Assembly: GCF_003315415.1 (NCBI RefSeq)
Contig: NZ_QNSB01000001.1
Span: 1 to 64,000, forward strand
Direction of reading: 5' to 3'
Length of the DNA: 64,000 bases
Origin: Brevibacterium sanguinis
Lineage (GTDB): Bacteria; Actinomycetota; Actinomycetes; Actinomycetales; Brevibacteriaceae
Shown here: piece after piece, positions 1-7,739 of the stretch
Numbering within the stretch: position 1 is the first letter of the stretch
Layout of the letters: every line of letters starts with the position of its first letter
The notes under the pieces: model-generated
What the model was told of the DNA's origin: nothing
Database searches by the model: none
What the model saw: only the letters and a program-made list of their open reading frames with translations
Made by a program: the position numbers and the translations under genes

Positions 1-157
1 CACCCGCCCTCGTCTGACCCCCTCCTTCCACCGACGGTGACGCCCCTCCTGCGGGCCACCGCCGTCAGCAATCGGCGAGAGCCGAACACGCCCGCCCGAG
101 TGCGCCTTCGCGCGCCGAGCCGGTGTGCGGCATCGCCCTTCACGAAAGTGCAGACGA

Positions 158-685
158 ATGCGCACACGCACCACCCTGACAGCAGCCCTTCCCATCGCCC
201 TGATCCTCGGCCTCAGCGCCTGCGCGCAGAGCCAGGCGACCGAACCCGTACCGGCGCGCAGCTCCGAAGTGAGCGTCGCCGCACTCACCCTCGACGACGC
301 CTGGGTCAAGGCCGCCGACAGCGGAATGACCGCCGTCTTCGGGACACTGACGAACACGACGAGCGAGGACCTCACCCTCGTCGACGCCCGATTCGACGGC
401 GCCGAGACCGTCGAACTCCACGAGACCACCGGCGACGGTTCCGGAGGGATGTCGATGAGGGAGAAGGAAGGCGGCTTCACGGTCCCCGCCGGGCAGACCC
501 TGAGCTTCGAACCCGGCGGCAACCACATCATGCTCATGGGCCTGACGAAGCCGATCACCCCGGGCGAGGAGATCACCCTCGACCTCGTCACCGCCGAGGG
601 GACGGCAGTCCCGGCGACGGCGATCGCCAAGGAGTACACCGGGGCGCAGGAGAACTACGCGCCGGGCGAGCACGATGGCCACTGA
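158..685 (+). CDS. PCu(A)C-family copper chaperone lipoprotein
   Basis: A 175-residue extracytoplasmic copper chaperone of the PCu(A)C (DUF461) family, expected to bind Cu(I) outside the membrane and deliver it to cuproproteins. The N terminus is a lipoprotein signal: Arg residues, a hydrophobic run and lipobox LSAC with the acceptor Cys at residue 22. The family's metal ligands are visible as His88, Met98/Met100, then His123-Ile-Met125. I chose the ATG at 158 because it puts the signal peptide at the N terminus; a longer frame from 125 adds only basic residues. Its last 11 bases overlap the start of the DyP peroxidase gene, so the two are co-translated. In related actinobacteria these two genes usually follow copC/copD-like genes, which would lie upstream of this window (inference). 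Confidence 0.88.
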   Translation: MRTRTTLTAALPIALILGLSACAQSQATEPVPARSSEVSVAALTLDDAWVKAADSGMTAVFGTLTNTTSEDLTLVDARFDGAETVELHETTGDGSGGMSMREKEGGFTVPAGQTLSFEPGGNHIMLMGLTKPITPGEEITLDLVTAEGTAVPATAIAKEYTGAQENYAPGEHDGH

Positions 686-1985
686 GCCGGACGTCGGGCA
701 CGAGGACTCCCGCGTCACTCGCCGCCGACTCATCACCTCGGCGGCGGTGGCCACGGGCGCGGGAGCAGTCGGTGCCGCCGCGGGCTTCGGCGTCGCTCGC
801 GCGACGACCGCCACCGGGTCGGAGACTCAGCGTGCGCCTCGGCGAGACCTCTCGGGGGCCAACGGACAGGCCGTGGAGCCGTTCCACGGCAGGCACCAGG
901 CCGGGGTCGAGACCCTGCCCCAGGCTTATGCCAGCTTTCTTGCGCTCACTCTCAGGCCCGGGATCGGAGCCGCCGAGGCGGTCCGCTGGCTGCGTCTGCT
1001 CACCGCGGACGCGGCCGCCCTCACCCAGGGGCAGGCACCCTTGGCCGATTCGGAACCCGAGCTCGCCGGGGTCCCGGCCCGGCTGACCGTGACGTTCGGT
1101 TTCGGCCGTGAGCTCGTCGCCCTGGCTGGGCGGGAGCAGGTGCCCGACTGGCTGGCTCCGCTCGAGCCCTTCGCGATCGACGACCTCGACCCGCGGCGGT
1201 GCACGGGCGACCTGCTGCTCCAGATCTGCGGGGACGACCCGCTGTCGCTCTCGCACGCGCGGCGCATGCTCCTCAAGGACTCCCGGGCCTTCGCCGAGGT
1301 GGCCTGGCAGCGGGAGGGATTCCGGCGGGCCTACGGGAGCGCGGGGGAGGGGCGGACCCAGCGGAACCTCTTCGGTCAGCTCGACGGGACCGCGAACCCG
1401 GGGCCCGGGTCCGAGGACTTCTCCCGTCTCGTCTGGGGCGAGCCGAGGTCGCCTCGGGACGCCGTGTTCTCGGCGCGGGGTGAGCCCCCTGGCGACCTCG
1501 GGAAGTCCCTGCCGGGGTGGATGACCGGCGGGACGACCCTCGTCCTGCGCGACATCGCGATGAATCTCGAGACCTGGGATCGGGCGGACCGCCCGGCGCG
1601 GGAGTTCTCGATCGGACGGCGCCTCGGCTCCGGGGCGCCGCTGTCGGGCACCGACGAGTTCGACGTCCCCGACTTCACCGCCGTCGACTCGCGGGGCCTG
1701 ACCCGGATCTCCGCGGCCTCCCACGTCGCGCGGGCGCGCGAGGGCCTGGGCCCGGAGGTGCAGATCCACCGACGCACCTTCAACTACGAGACGGAATCGG
1801 GGGCGGGGCTGCTGTTCGCGTCGTTCCAGGCGAGCATCGACCGGCAGTTCCTGCCGATCCAACGCCGCCTCGCCGAGGTGGATCTGCTCAACGAGTGGAC
1901 GACCCCGATCGGCTCGACCATGTGGGCGATCCCGCCCGGTGCGGCCGAGGGAGGGTACGTGGGACAGACGCTGTTCGAGGGATGA
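675..1985 (+). CDS. Tat-exported DyP-type heme peroxidase (EfeB-like)
   Basis: A 436-residue dye-decolorizing peroxidase. The N terminus carries a twin-arginine signal (VTRRRLITSA, residues 14-23) followed by an Ala/Gly-rich hydrophobic stretch, so it should be exported folded with heme. The family signature GQLDG is at residues 234-238, with Asp237 as the distal catalytic acid, and SHVA near residue 349 supplies the likely proximal heme ligand His350. The length suits the EfeB/TfuDyP-like class. It overlaps the PCu(A)C gene by 11 bases. No EfeU or EfeO gene is adjacent, so a copper- or oxidative-stress-linked role is more likely than the EfeUOB iron system. The physiological substrate cannot be read from the sequence. 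Confidence 0.9.
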   Translation: MATEPDVGHEDSRVTRRRLITSAAVATGAGAVGAAAGFGVARATTATGSETQRAPRRDLSGANGQAVEPFHGRHQAGVETLPQAYASFLALTLRPGIGAAEAVRWLRLLTADAAALTQGQAPLADSEPELAGVPARLTVTFGFGRELVALAGREQVPDWLAPLEPFAIDDLDPRRCTGDLLLQICGDDPLSLSHARRMLLKDSRAFAEVAWQREGFRRAYGSAGEGRTQRNLFGQLDGTANPGPGSEDFSRLVWGEPRSPRDAVFSARGEPPGDLGKSLPGWMTGGTTLVLRDIAMNLETWDRADRPAREFSIGRRLGSGAPLSGTDEFDVPDFTAVDSRGLTRISAASHVARAREGLGPEVQIHRRTFNYETESGAGLLFASFQASIDRQFLPIQRRLAEVDLLNEWTTPIGSTMWAIPPGAAEGGYVGQTLFEG

Positions 1986-2019
1986 GCGGGTTCGGGCGGT
2001 GAGGAATCGTGCACGCCGT

Positions 2020-2048
2020 TTGCACGCTGATTTGATATGCATCAATAT
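2020..2048 (+). promoter_or_regulatory. ars operon promoter with ArsR-type operator
   Basis: A -35-like TTGCAC (2020-2025) is followed after 17 bases by a -10-like CAATAT (2043-2048). Inside the spacer lies an inverted repeat TTGAT-N4-ATCAA (2032-2045), the kind of site bound by ArsR/SmtB regulators. The downstream operon encodes an ArsR domain, so arsenite-relieved autorepression is the natural reading. Promoter calls by eye in high-GC DNA are approximate. Confidence 0.55.
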
Positions 2049-2054
2049 AGAAGC

Positions 2055-2105
2055 ATGTCGAATCACGATGTTCTCACCGCCCACCCCATCGAGCACCTCG
2101 CATGA
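2055..2105 (+). CDS. putative 16-codon leader ORF coupled to acr3
   Basis: A short ORF encoding MSNHDVLTAHPIEHLA starts 7 bases after the -10-like hexamer, where a leaderless transcript would begin. It ends in a TGA that overlaps the acr3 ATG (ATGA at 2102-2105). acr3 has no convincing Shine-Dalgarno sequence, so translation coupled through this ORF would explain its initiation. This is an inference from geometry; no homology is claimed, and the ORF could be chance. Confidence 0.35.
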   Translation: MSNHDVLTAHPIEHLA

Positions 2106-3193
2106 GCACGGGGACCGCACCGGCTCAGGTTGCCCCGGCACGCCTGTCGACCCTCGACAAGTGGCTGCCCGCCTGGATCGGCCTGGCGATGATCGCCGGC
2201 CTCCTGCTGGCACGCTTCGTCCCGGCCGTATCCGATGTCCTCGCACGCATGGAGATCGGCGGCATCTCCGTCCCCATCGGGCTGGGGCTGCTGGTGATGA
2301 TGTATCCCGTGCTCGCCAAGGTCCGCTACGACAAGGTGGCCGCGGTCACCGGGGACAAGAAGCTGCTCGTCGCCTCGCTGGTGCTCAACTGGCTCGCCGG
2401 TCCCGCGGTGATGTTCGCACTTGCCTGGCTGTTCCTGCCCGACCTTCCCGAATTCCGGACCGGGCTGATCATCGTCGGTCTGGCCCGCTGCATCGCGATG
2501 GTCGTGATCTGGAACGACCTGGCCTGCGGCGACCGTGAGGCGACGGCGGTGCTGGTGGCGATCAACTCCGTGTTCCAAGTGGTGATGTTCTCCGTGCTGG
2601 GATGGTTCTACCTCACCGTCCTGCCCGGCTGGCTCGGACTCGACACCCAGGGACTCGAGGTGTCGGTGTGGCAGATCGCGCTCAATGTGCTCGTCTTCCT
2701 CGGAGTCCCGCTCGTCGCGGGCTTCGCCTCCCGGTACATCGGCGAGAGGCACCGCGGGCGTGACTGGTACGAGGAGACGTTCATTCCCGTTATCGGTCCC
2801 TGGGCGCTCTACGGCCTGCTGTTCACGATCGTCCTCCTCTTCGCCCTGCAGGGAGACGCGATCATCGCCAACCCGCTCGACGTTGCCCGGATCGCCCTGC
2901 CGCTGCTCGTCTACTTCGGCCTCATGTGGTTCGCCGGTCTCCTGCTCGGCAAGGGCATGGGCCTCGGCTATGCCCGCTCGACGACACTGGCGTTCACCGC
3001 CGCCGGCAACAACTTCGAACTCGCCATCGCCGTCGCCATCGGCACCTTCGGGGCCGCCAGCGGTCAGGCCCTGGCCGGGGTCGTCGGGCCCCTCATCGAG
3101 GTGCCGGTGCTCGTCGGTCTCGTCTACGTCTCCCTGTGGGCCGCGCGCCGCTGGTTCCACACCGATCCCTACGCCGTGGAGGCACGATCATGA
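2102..3193 (+). CDS. acr3: ACR3-family arsenite efflux permease
   Basis: A 363-residue polytopic membrane protein of the ACR3 (BART superfamily) arsenite exporters, which expel As(III) and sometimes Sb(III) using the proton-motive force. About ten hydrophobic segments can be counted. The conserved segment GLARCIAMVVIWNDLACGD in TM4 contains the family's essential Cys, and the AAGNNFELAIAVAI segment is typical of TM9. It is the first full gene of an arsenic operon and overlaps the next gene by four bases (ATGA), so the two are translationally coupled. The ArsR-type inverted repeat upstream suggests arsenite induction. ArsB of the R773 type is unrelated in sequence and can be excluded. Confidence 0.95.
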   Translation: MSTGTAPAQVAPARLSTLDKWLPAWIGLAMIAGLLLARFVPAVSDVLARMEIGGISVPIGLGLLVMMYPVLAKVRYDKVAAVTGDKKLLVASLVLNWLAGPAVMFALAWLFLPDLPEFRTGLIIVGLARCIAMVVIWNDLACGDREATAVLVAINSVFQVVMFSVLGWFYLTVLPGWLGLDTQGLEVSVWQIALNVLVFLGVPLVAGFASRYIGERHRGRDWYEETFIPVIGPWALYGLLFTIVLLFALQGDAIIANPLDVARIALPLLVYFGLMWFAGLLLGKGMGLGYARSTTLAFTAAGNNFELAIAVAIGTFGAASGQALAGVVGPLIEVPVLVGLVYVSLWAARRWFHTDPYAVEARS

Positions 3194-4281
3194 CCGAAAC
3201 GATTCTGACGCCGGCTGAGCCGACTGCGGCCGAGGCCGCGGAAGCCGATTCCTGCGCTCCCGGCCCCGCTCACGCCATCGGGACCGAGATCGCCGGGACT
3301 CTCGCCGTCACACTCAAGGCCCTGGCCGAGCCGCTGCGACTGCGGATGCTCTCGGCGATCGCGACCGACCCGCGCGGGGAATCCTGCGTGTGCGATCTCG
3401 CCGACCTCGCCGAGGTGTCCCAGCCGACGATCTCCCATCACCTCAAAGTCCTCAGGACCGTGGGACTGCTGGAGTCCGAGCGGCGCGGCACCTGGGTCTG
3501 GTACCGCATCCCTGCCGAGAGGCGCGCGGCGGTGACCGCACTGCTCGAGGCCTTCGCCCCGGCGCTGACCACCTCGGGGCCCACCGGCTCGGCGTCAGCC
3601 GCCTCGGCGCTCGGCACCGCTGGGGGAACCGGAACCGGGAGGCTGGAACTCACCGACTTCGCTGAGCTCGCGGACATGGACGAGCACATCACCCGCCTCG
3701 CCGAGGATCTTGCCGCGAAGACTCCCGCCCTGCCGGCGGAGACGGTGACCGGAATCGTGCGGGACTCGTACACGGCGCTCGCGCGATCGGCGACGATCAC
3801 CCGGCACCTGGTGCCGCTGACCGAACGATTCGCCAGGCAGCGACTCGCCGACCTCACCCGCGACCGCGCGACCGCACCGCCGCAGGTGCTGTTCGTGTGC
3901 GTGGCCAATGCCGGGCGCTCCCAGCTCGCGGCCGCCCTGACCCGCGAAATCTCCGGTGGGCGAATCGTCGCCCGCTCGGCCGGGTCCGCCCCGGCGGCCG
4001 GCGTCCACCCTCGCGTCCGCGACCTCATCACCGAGATCAACGGGTCTCCAGCCGACGCCGAGGAGGCGTTCCCGAAGCCGCTCACCGACGACGCGATCCG
4101 CGCCGCCGATGTCGTCATCACGATGGGTTGCGGCGACGTCTGCCCCGTGATCCGGGGCATCCGCTACGAGGACTGGGCGGTCTCCGACCCCGCACTCGCC
4201 TCGGCGGATGGGGTGCTCGCGATCCGCGACGACATCGCCGCCCGCGTCCGCACCCTCATCGACTCCCTCCCCGCCGACTGA
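3190..4281 (+). CDS. ArsR repressor fused to arsenate reductase (ArsC)
   Basis: A 363-residue three-part protein. Residues 35-125 form an ArsR/SmtB winged-helix domain with the As(III)-binding motif CVC (Cys66-Val-Cys68) and recognition helix SQPTISHHLKVL. A Ser/Ala/Gly/Thr linker (about 126-150) and a three-helix segment (about 155-225) lead into an LMW-phosphatase-type arsenate reductase with P-loop C237-X5-R243-S and the later pair Cys314/Cys318 in GCGDVC. The start at 3190 overlaps the acr3 stop as ATGA. The protein should sense arsenite and also reduce arsenate to arsenite, linking detection and detoxification in one chain (inference). A stand-alone arsC follows, so the fused reductase domain may be redundant or have different kinetics. 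The reading frame is continuous with no sign of an error. Confidence 0.9.
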   Translation: MTETILTPAEPTAAEAAEADSCAPGPAHAIGTEIAGTLAVTLKALAEPLRLRMLSAIATDPRGESCVCDLADLAEVSQPTISHHLKVLRTVGLLESERRGTWVWYRIPAERRAAVTALLEAFAPALTTSGPTGSASAASALGTAGGTGTGRLELTDFAELADMDEHITRLAEDLAAKTPALPAETVTGIVRDSYTALARSATITRHLVPLTERFARQRLADLTRDRATAPPQVLFVCVANAGRSQLAAALTREISGGRIVARSAGSAPAAGVHPRVRDLITEINGSPADAEEAFPKPLTDDAIRAADVVITMGCGDVCPVIRGIRYEDWAVSDPALASADGVLAIRDDIAARVRTLIDSLPAD

Positions 4282-4291
4282 AAGCAGAGCC

Positions 4292-4717
4292 ATGACCGAA
4301 TATACGCCCTCCGTGCTGTTCGTCTGCGTCCACAACGCCGGCCGGTCCCAGATGGCCGCCGGCTACCTCCGCCACTTCGCCGCCGGACACATCGAGGTCC
4401 GCTCCGCCGGGTCCATGCCCGCCGAGCAGATCAACCCCGTCGCCGTCGAGGCGATGGACGAAGACGGCATCGACATCACCGCCGAGGCTCCCAAGGTGCT
4501 CACCACGGAAGCCGTCCAGGCCTCCGACGTCGTCATCACGATGGGCTGCGGCGACGCCTGCCCGATCTTCCCCGGCAAACGGTACGAGGACTGGGACCTC
4601 GACGACCCCGCCGGGCAGGGCCTCGAGTCCGTGCGTCCCATCCGTGACGACATCAAGGCCCGCATCCAGGCGCTGGTCGCCGAACTCCTCGGCGAGGAGC
4701 AGGTCACGCCAGCGTGA
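4292..4717 (+). CDS. arsC: arsenate reductase, LMW-phosphatase type
   Basis: A 141-residue cytoplasmic arsenate reductase. The P-loop is CVHNAGRS (Cys12 nucleophile, Arg18), and Cys86 and Cys90 in GCGDAC follow about 70 residues later. The GCGDACP...GKRYEDWDL segment resembles actinobacterial mycothiol/mycoredoxin-dependent enzymes, but the reductant cannot be settled from sequence. The start at 4292 lies ten bases after the fusion gene ends. It is closely related to the C-terminal domain of that neighbour, which points to duplication and fusion within the operon. It provides arsenite for export by Acr3. Confidence 0.93.
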   Translation: MTEYTPSVLFVCVHNAGRSQMAAGYLRHFAAGHIEVRSAGSMPAEQINPVAVEAMDEDGIDITAEAPKVLTTEAVQASDVVITMGCGDACPIFPGKRYEDWDLDDPAGQGLESVRPIRDDIKARIQALVAELLGEEQVTPA

Positions 4718-4722
4718 CCGGA

Positions 4723-4741
4723 CCCTGAGTCACTGTCAGGG
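4723..4741. terminator. small hairpin between convergent arsC and CDF genes
   Basis: Inverted repeat CCCTGA (4723-4728) / TCAGGG (4736-4741) with a 7-base loop sits exactly between the two converging genes and overlaps the stop codon of the CDF gene. There is no U-tract; it may act as a weak bidirectional terminator. Confidence 0.35.
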
Positions 4742-5416
4742 CCCGCAGTGGTCATCGCCGCACTCATCGGCCTCGCGCTCCCCGGTGAGCACGGCGACGG
4801 GTGCCGCGCAGCACGCGTCTCCCCGCCACGCCTCGACGCCCTCGCGGATCGCGAAGACCGCGATGACGAGCGCGGCGGCCGAATCCGCCCACGCCCACCC
4901 GAGCAGGCTGTTGAGCAGCAGCCCGACCAGGAGCGCGGCGGACAGGTAGGCGCAGATCAGCGTCTGCTTCGAATCCGCGACCGCCGAGGCGGACCCGAGC
5001 TCCCGACCGGTGCGGCGCTCGAACCATGACAGGAACGGCATCACCAACAGGCTGAGTGCCGCGATCGCGATTCCGACCGGCGAATGCTCCGGCTCCCGCA
5101 GCCCGATCAGCGACAGGATCGCCTCGACGGTGACGTAGGCGGCAAGCGCGAAGAAGGACACCGCGATCACCCGCAGCGCGATTCTTTCGCGTCTCCCGGG
5201 GTCCGGGGCGGCGAACTGCCAGGCCACTGCTGCGGCCGAGAGCACCTCGACGATGGAGTCGAGTCCGAATCCGATCAGTGCCGCCGAGGAGGCCCCACCT
5301 CCCGCGGCCAGCGCGACGATCGCCTCGATGACGTTCCAGGTGATGGTGGTCCCCACGATCAGCCTGATCCGCCGTCGCAGCACTTCGGTGCGGTCTGTGA
5401 TCGGCGCTGCCGTCAC
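4736..5416 (-). CDS. CDF-type cation efflux transporter
   Basis: A 226-residue membrane protein with about six hydrophobic segments, related to the cation diffusion facilitator superfamily. The metal-site motif appears as GFGLDSIVE in TM2, with Asp but Gly where many CDF proteins have His, and as ADSKQT in TM5. The C-terminal cytoplasmic domain is much shorter than in ZitB/YiiP and ends in a Cys/His-rich tail (ECGDDHCGP). The GTG at 5416 is preferred: it overlaps the cmtR stop as GTGA and is preceded by GGAGG seven bases upstream. It is therefore co-translated with the CmtR-type sensor and probably exports Cd(II), Pb(II) or Zn(II). The ion is inferred from the regulator. Confidence 0.85.
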   Translation of the reverse strand: MTAAPITDRTEVLRRRIRLIVGTTITWNVIEAIVALAAGGGASSAALIGFGLDSIVEVLSAAAVAWQFAAPDPGRRERIALRVIAVSFFALAAYVTVEAILSLIGLREPEHSPVGIAIAALSLLVMPFLSWFERRTGRELGSASAVADSKQTLICAYLSAALLVGLLLNSLLGWAWADSAAALVIAVFAIREGVEAWRGDACCAAPVAVLTGEREADECGDDHCGP

Positions 5417-5772
5417 TGTCCGACCTCCGGTTCGCAGCAGCCCGGCAGTGAGCAGGTCGGATCGAGGCACGGCACATTCTCGTCGATCGCGAGCGTCACC
5501 TCGACGAGCGCTGTCAGAGCCGCAGCGAGATGGGGGTCGGCGATCTCATAGCGGGTCTGCCGGCCCTCGGACGTGGCGACCACGATCCCGCAGCCACGCA
5601 GGCATGCCAGATGGTTGGACACGTTCGTGCGCGTCAGTTCCAGATCCCTGGCGATCGCGGCCGGGTATCCCGGTCTGTCGAGAAGGGCGAGCAGGATCCT
5701 CGAACGCGTCGGATCGGCCATCGCCCGGCCGAGCCGATTCATCACGTCCATCCGAGAAGCAATTGTCAGCAT
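5413..5772 (-). CDS. cmtR: CmtR-type Cd/Pb-sensing ArsR-family repressor
   Basis: A 119-residue winged-helix regulator that closely follows Mycobacterium tuberculosis CmtR. The three cysteines that CmtR uses to bind Cd(II)/Pb(II) are at identical positions: Cys57 and Cys61 in LACLRGCG, and Cys102 in the C-terminal tail. The tail here carries extra cysteines (Cys107, Cys112, Cys113) that could strengthen or broaden metal binding. The ATG at 5772 follows a -10-like hexamer at leaderless distance. It overlaps the CDF transporter gene by four bases, forming a sensor-exporter pair next to the ars operon. Confidence 0.93.
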   Translation of the reverse strand: MLTIASRMDVMNRLGRAMADPTRSRILLALLDRPGYPAAIARDLELTRTNVSNHLACLRGCGIVVATSEGRQTRYEIADPHLAAALTALVEVTLAIDENVPCLDPTCSLPGCCEPEVGQ

Positions 5773-5775
5773 ACT

Positions 5776-5791
5776 ATGACTATACAGTCAT
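5776..5791. promoter_or_regulatory. cmtR operator/promoter
   Basis: Perfect inverted repeat ATGACT-N4-AGTCAT immediately upstream of cmtR. On the minus strand it contains a -10-like TATAGT ending seven bases before the start codon, so a repressor bound here would block a leaderless transcript. It is the likely CmtR autoregulatory site. Confidence 0.6.
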
Positions 5792-5836
5792 CGGTGACCT
5801 ATTTTGGCGACTGCCCCTTGGCGCCCAGGACACCGG

Positions 5837-6442
5837 TCACTGCAGCGGCAGGACATTCCCAGCGGTGAGGAGCAGAGCCACGCCGAGCCCGAGGTCGAGG
5901 ACGAAGCAGAACTCGGTGAGCGAGCGGTCGATGACCGTGTCGCGGACGAAGTAGACCACGTCCCAGACCGCGTGCCCGATGGCCACCGCGGCCGCCAGGA
6001 CCATCGCGAGAACCGGAGCCGACATCATCGCGATGAGGGCGAGACCGCTGAACGCGATGAATCCGATGACCTGGAGGGCATGCTCGCGACGGTCGATCAC
6101 CGGACCGCGGAGGAACCCGACGACCGCGAGGGCCGTGCCGAGGACGAGGAGAGCGAGAATCTGGTCGAGTCCGAGCAGTGCGGTGACGACGATGACGACG
6201 CTGCTGATCCCGACCATGATCCACCCGGCGCGACGGAAGCCCAATGCGGCGGCGCCGACGTAGCAGACCGTGGCGGTGATGATGATCAATGCGACCACGT
6301 GCGATTCGGCCCCGTCGGCGGTGTTGGTCAGGAGGGCGAGCAGGCCGAGGACTGCGGGCCACCGCGCGAGGAGGTGGCCGAAGAGGGATGATGGATGGTC
6401 GAGTCGATGGTGATGGCCGTGGGTGCGCGGTGTGCTGTTCAT
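5837..6442 (-). CDS. hypothetical six-TM membrane protein
   Basis: A 201-residue integral membrane protein with about six hydrophobic segments and a short His-rich N terminus (THGHHHRLDH). I do not recognise the family. The C-terminal half contains AIGHAVWDVVYF, reminiscent of small integral proteins of bacterial envelopes. It is transcribed in the same direction as cmtR but lies upstream with 64 bases between, so it is probably a separate unit. The start at 6442 is the only ATG giving a short cytoplasmic N terminus. The His cluster could reflect metal binding given the neighbouring efflux genes, but that is speculation. Confidence 0.7.
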   Translation of the reverse strand: MNSTPRTHGHHHRLDHPSSLFGHLLARWPAVLGLLALLTNTADGAESHVVALIIITATVCYVGAAALGFRRAGWIMVGISSVVIVVTALLGLDQILALLVLGTALAVVGFLRGPVIDRREHALQVIGFIAFSGLALIAMMSAPVLAMVLAAAVAIGHAVWDVVYFVRDTVIDRSLTEFCFVLDLGLGVALLLTAGNVLPLQ

Positions 6443-6523
6443 GCGTCCAGCCTCGGGCCGGAACTGTCATGCCCGGCAGATGCGATGTGTCATGAGAACC
6501 GCATGCGCGACAATGGAGAGGCC

Positions 6524-7117
6524 ATGGATGAGCATGACTACCTTGATTCGCTTCGACCGTCGCGCATTCGCGAGGTCCAGGCGGGTGCACTGTCGTGGAC
6601 GCAGGTCGACATCATCGACATCAAATCGGGCGACGGCGACGCCGTGCGCACCGGGCTCGAGCGCTTCGGCATCAGAACCCGGCTCACCCGTGTCGGGCAG
6701 GCCCGGCACCTCGTCGCCGCGCTCTCCGAGGACAGCGCGGCCGAGTTCCTCCTTCTCCTCTGCCATGGCGACGGGGGAAGCATCGTGCTGCCCGAACTCG
6801 CCGCCGAGATCGAGTGCCACCAGCCCTTCCACGGTGCCGTCACGCCGGACGAGATCAGCGGCTTCGCCCGCTGCGATGGCCGGCTCGTCATCGCCACCGG
6901 CTGCGAGACCGGGCACCCGGCGCTCGCGCAGGCGTTCCTCGACAGCGGTGCGACGGCCTACATCGCGCCCACCGGCGCGCCTTTCGGCTACGCCAGCTAT
7001 TTCGCGCCCCTCTCCCTGTTCTACGACCTCACCGAGCGCAGAGGCATTGATGAGGCGGTCGCCCGCCTCCACGACCACGACGAGGAGCTGCGCATGTGGC
7101 GGCTCTACCGTCCCTGA
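6524..7117 (+). CDS. stand-alone CHAT-like (caspase-fold) protein
   Basis: A 197-residue soluble protein whose second half matches the architecture of CHAT protease domains. It has a hydrophobic strand ending in LLCHGDGG (His81), a second strand ending in ATGCETG (Cys127, compare the CHAT signature LSACETG), then an AFLDSGATAYIAP segment and the FYDLTERRGIDEAVARL helix seen in CHAT proteins. His81 and Cys127 form the predicted catalytic dyad. Unlike most CHAT proteins it has no TPR, WD or effector domain and is almost only the catalytic fold. The ATG at 6524 follows GGAGAGG very closely; an in-frame ATG at 6503 is possible. The substrate and partner are unknown. It is divergent from the membrane protein at 5837-6442. 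Confidence 0.65.
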   Translation: MDEHDYLDSLRPSRIREVQAGALSWTQVDIIDIKSGDGDAVRTGLERFGIRTRLTRVGQARHLVAALSEDSAAEFLLLLCHGDGGSIVLPELAAEIECHQPFHGAVTPDEISGFARCDGRLVIATGCETGHPALAQAFLDSGATAYIAPTGAPFGYASYFAPLSLFYDLTERRGIDEAVARLHDHDEELRMWRLYRP

Positions 7118-7121
7118 TGGG

Positions 7122-7739
7122 TCAGAGCCAACCGTTGTCCTCGGCGATCCGGTAGGCGTCGGCTCGGGAGTCCGCGCCGAGCTTCTGCCTGATCGCGGCG
7201 AGATAGTTGCGCACCGTGCCCTGGGTGAGGAACAGTGCCCTGGCGACCTCGCGGATCGGACGGTCGCCTCGAGCCGTTCTCAGCACGTCCGCCTCACGGG
7301 TGGTCAGGGGAGAGGGCTGCGCCGTCAGCGCCTCGGCGGCGAGGATCGGATCCACATACCGTCGGCCCTCACGGACCCGCCGGATCGCCTCGGCGAGTGC
7401 GCTGCCGGCCGCGCCCTTGGCCAGGAATCCGCGGGCACCCGAGGCCAGAGCCCGGCGCAGCACCGGGGGACTGCCGTGACCCGTGAGGATCACTCCCGCG
7501 CAGTCCGGGACGACGCGAGAGAGCTCAGCGACCACGCCGAGACCGTCGAGGTCCGGCATCTGCAGGTCGATGACGGCGACGTCGGGCCGGGAGGTCAGCG
7601 CGAGCTCGACCGCACGGCGACCGTCGGCGGCCGTCGCGACGACCTCGATGTCCGGCTCCCGATCGAGCAGCGCGCTCAGCGCGACTCGGATCAGCTCGTC
7701 GTCCTCGGCGAGGAGAACCCGGATCGTCCGGGTGGTCAT
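7122..7739 (-). CDS. NarL/LuxR-family response regulator (DesR-like)
   Basis: A 205-residue DNA-binding response regulator. The receiver domain (1-120) has the acidic pair in AEDDE, phospho-acceptor Asp58 in VIDLQMPDLDG and a conserved Lys in FLAKG. The LuxR-type HTH (about 140-200) has LTTREADVL and TVRNYLAAIRQKLG. Its ATG overlaps the upstream kinase stop by four bases, so sensor and regulator are co-translated. No obvious target transporter lies next to it; the nearest genes are the DHFR-like gene and the CHAT-like gene. Confidence 0.93.
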   Translation of the reverse strand: MTTRTIRVLLAEDDELIRVALSALLDREPDIEVVATAADGRRAVELALTSRPDVAVIDLQMPDLDGLGVVAELSRVVPDCAGVILTGHGSPPVLRRALASGARGFLAKGAAGSALAEAIRRVREGRRYVDPILAAEALTAQPSPLTTREADVLRTARGDRPIREVARALFLTQGTVRNYLAAIRQKLGADSRADAYRIAEDNGWL

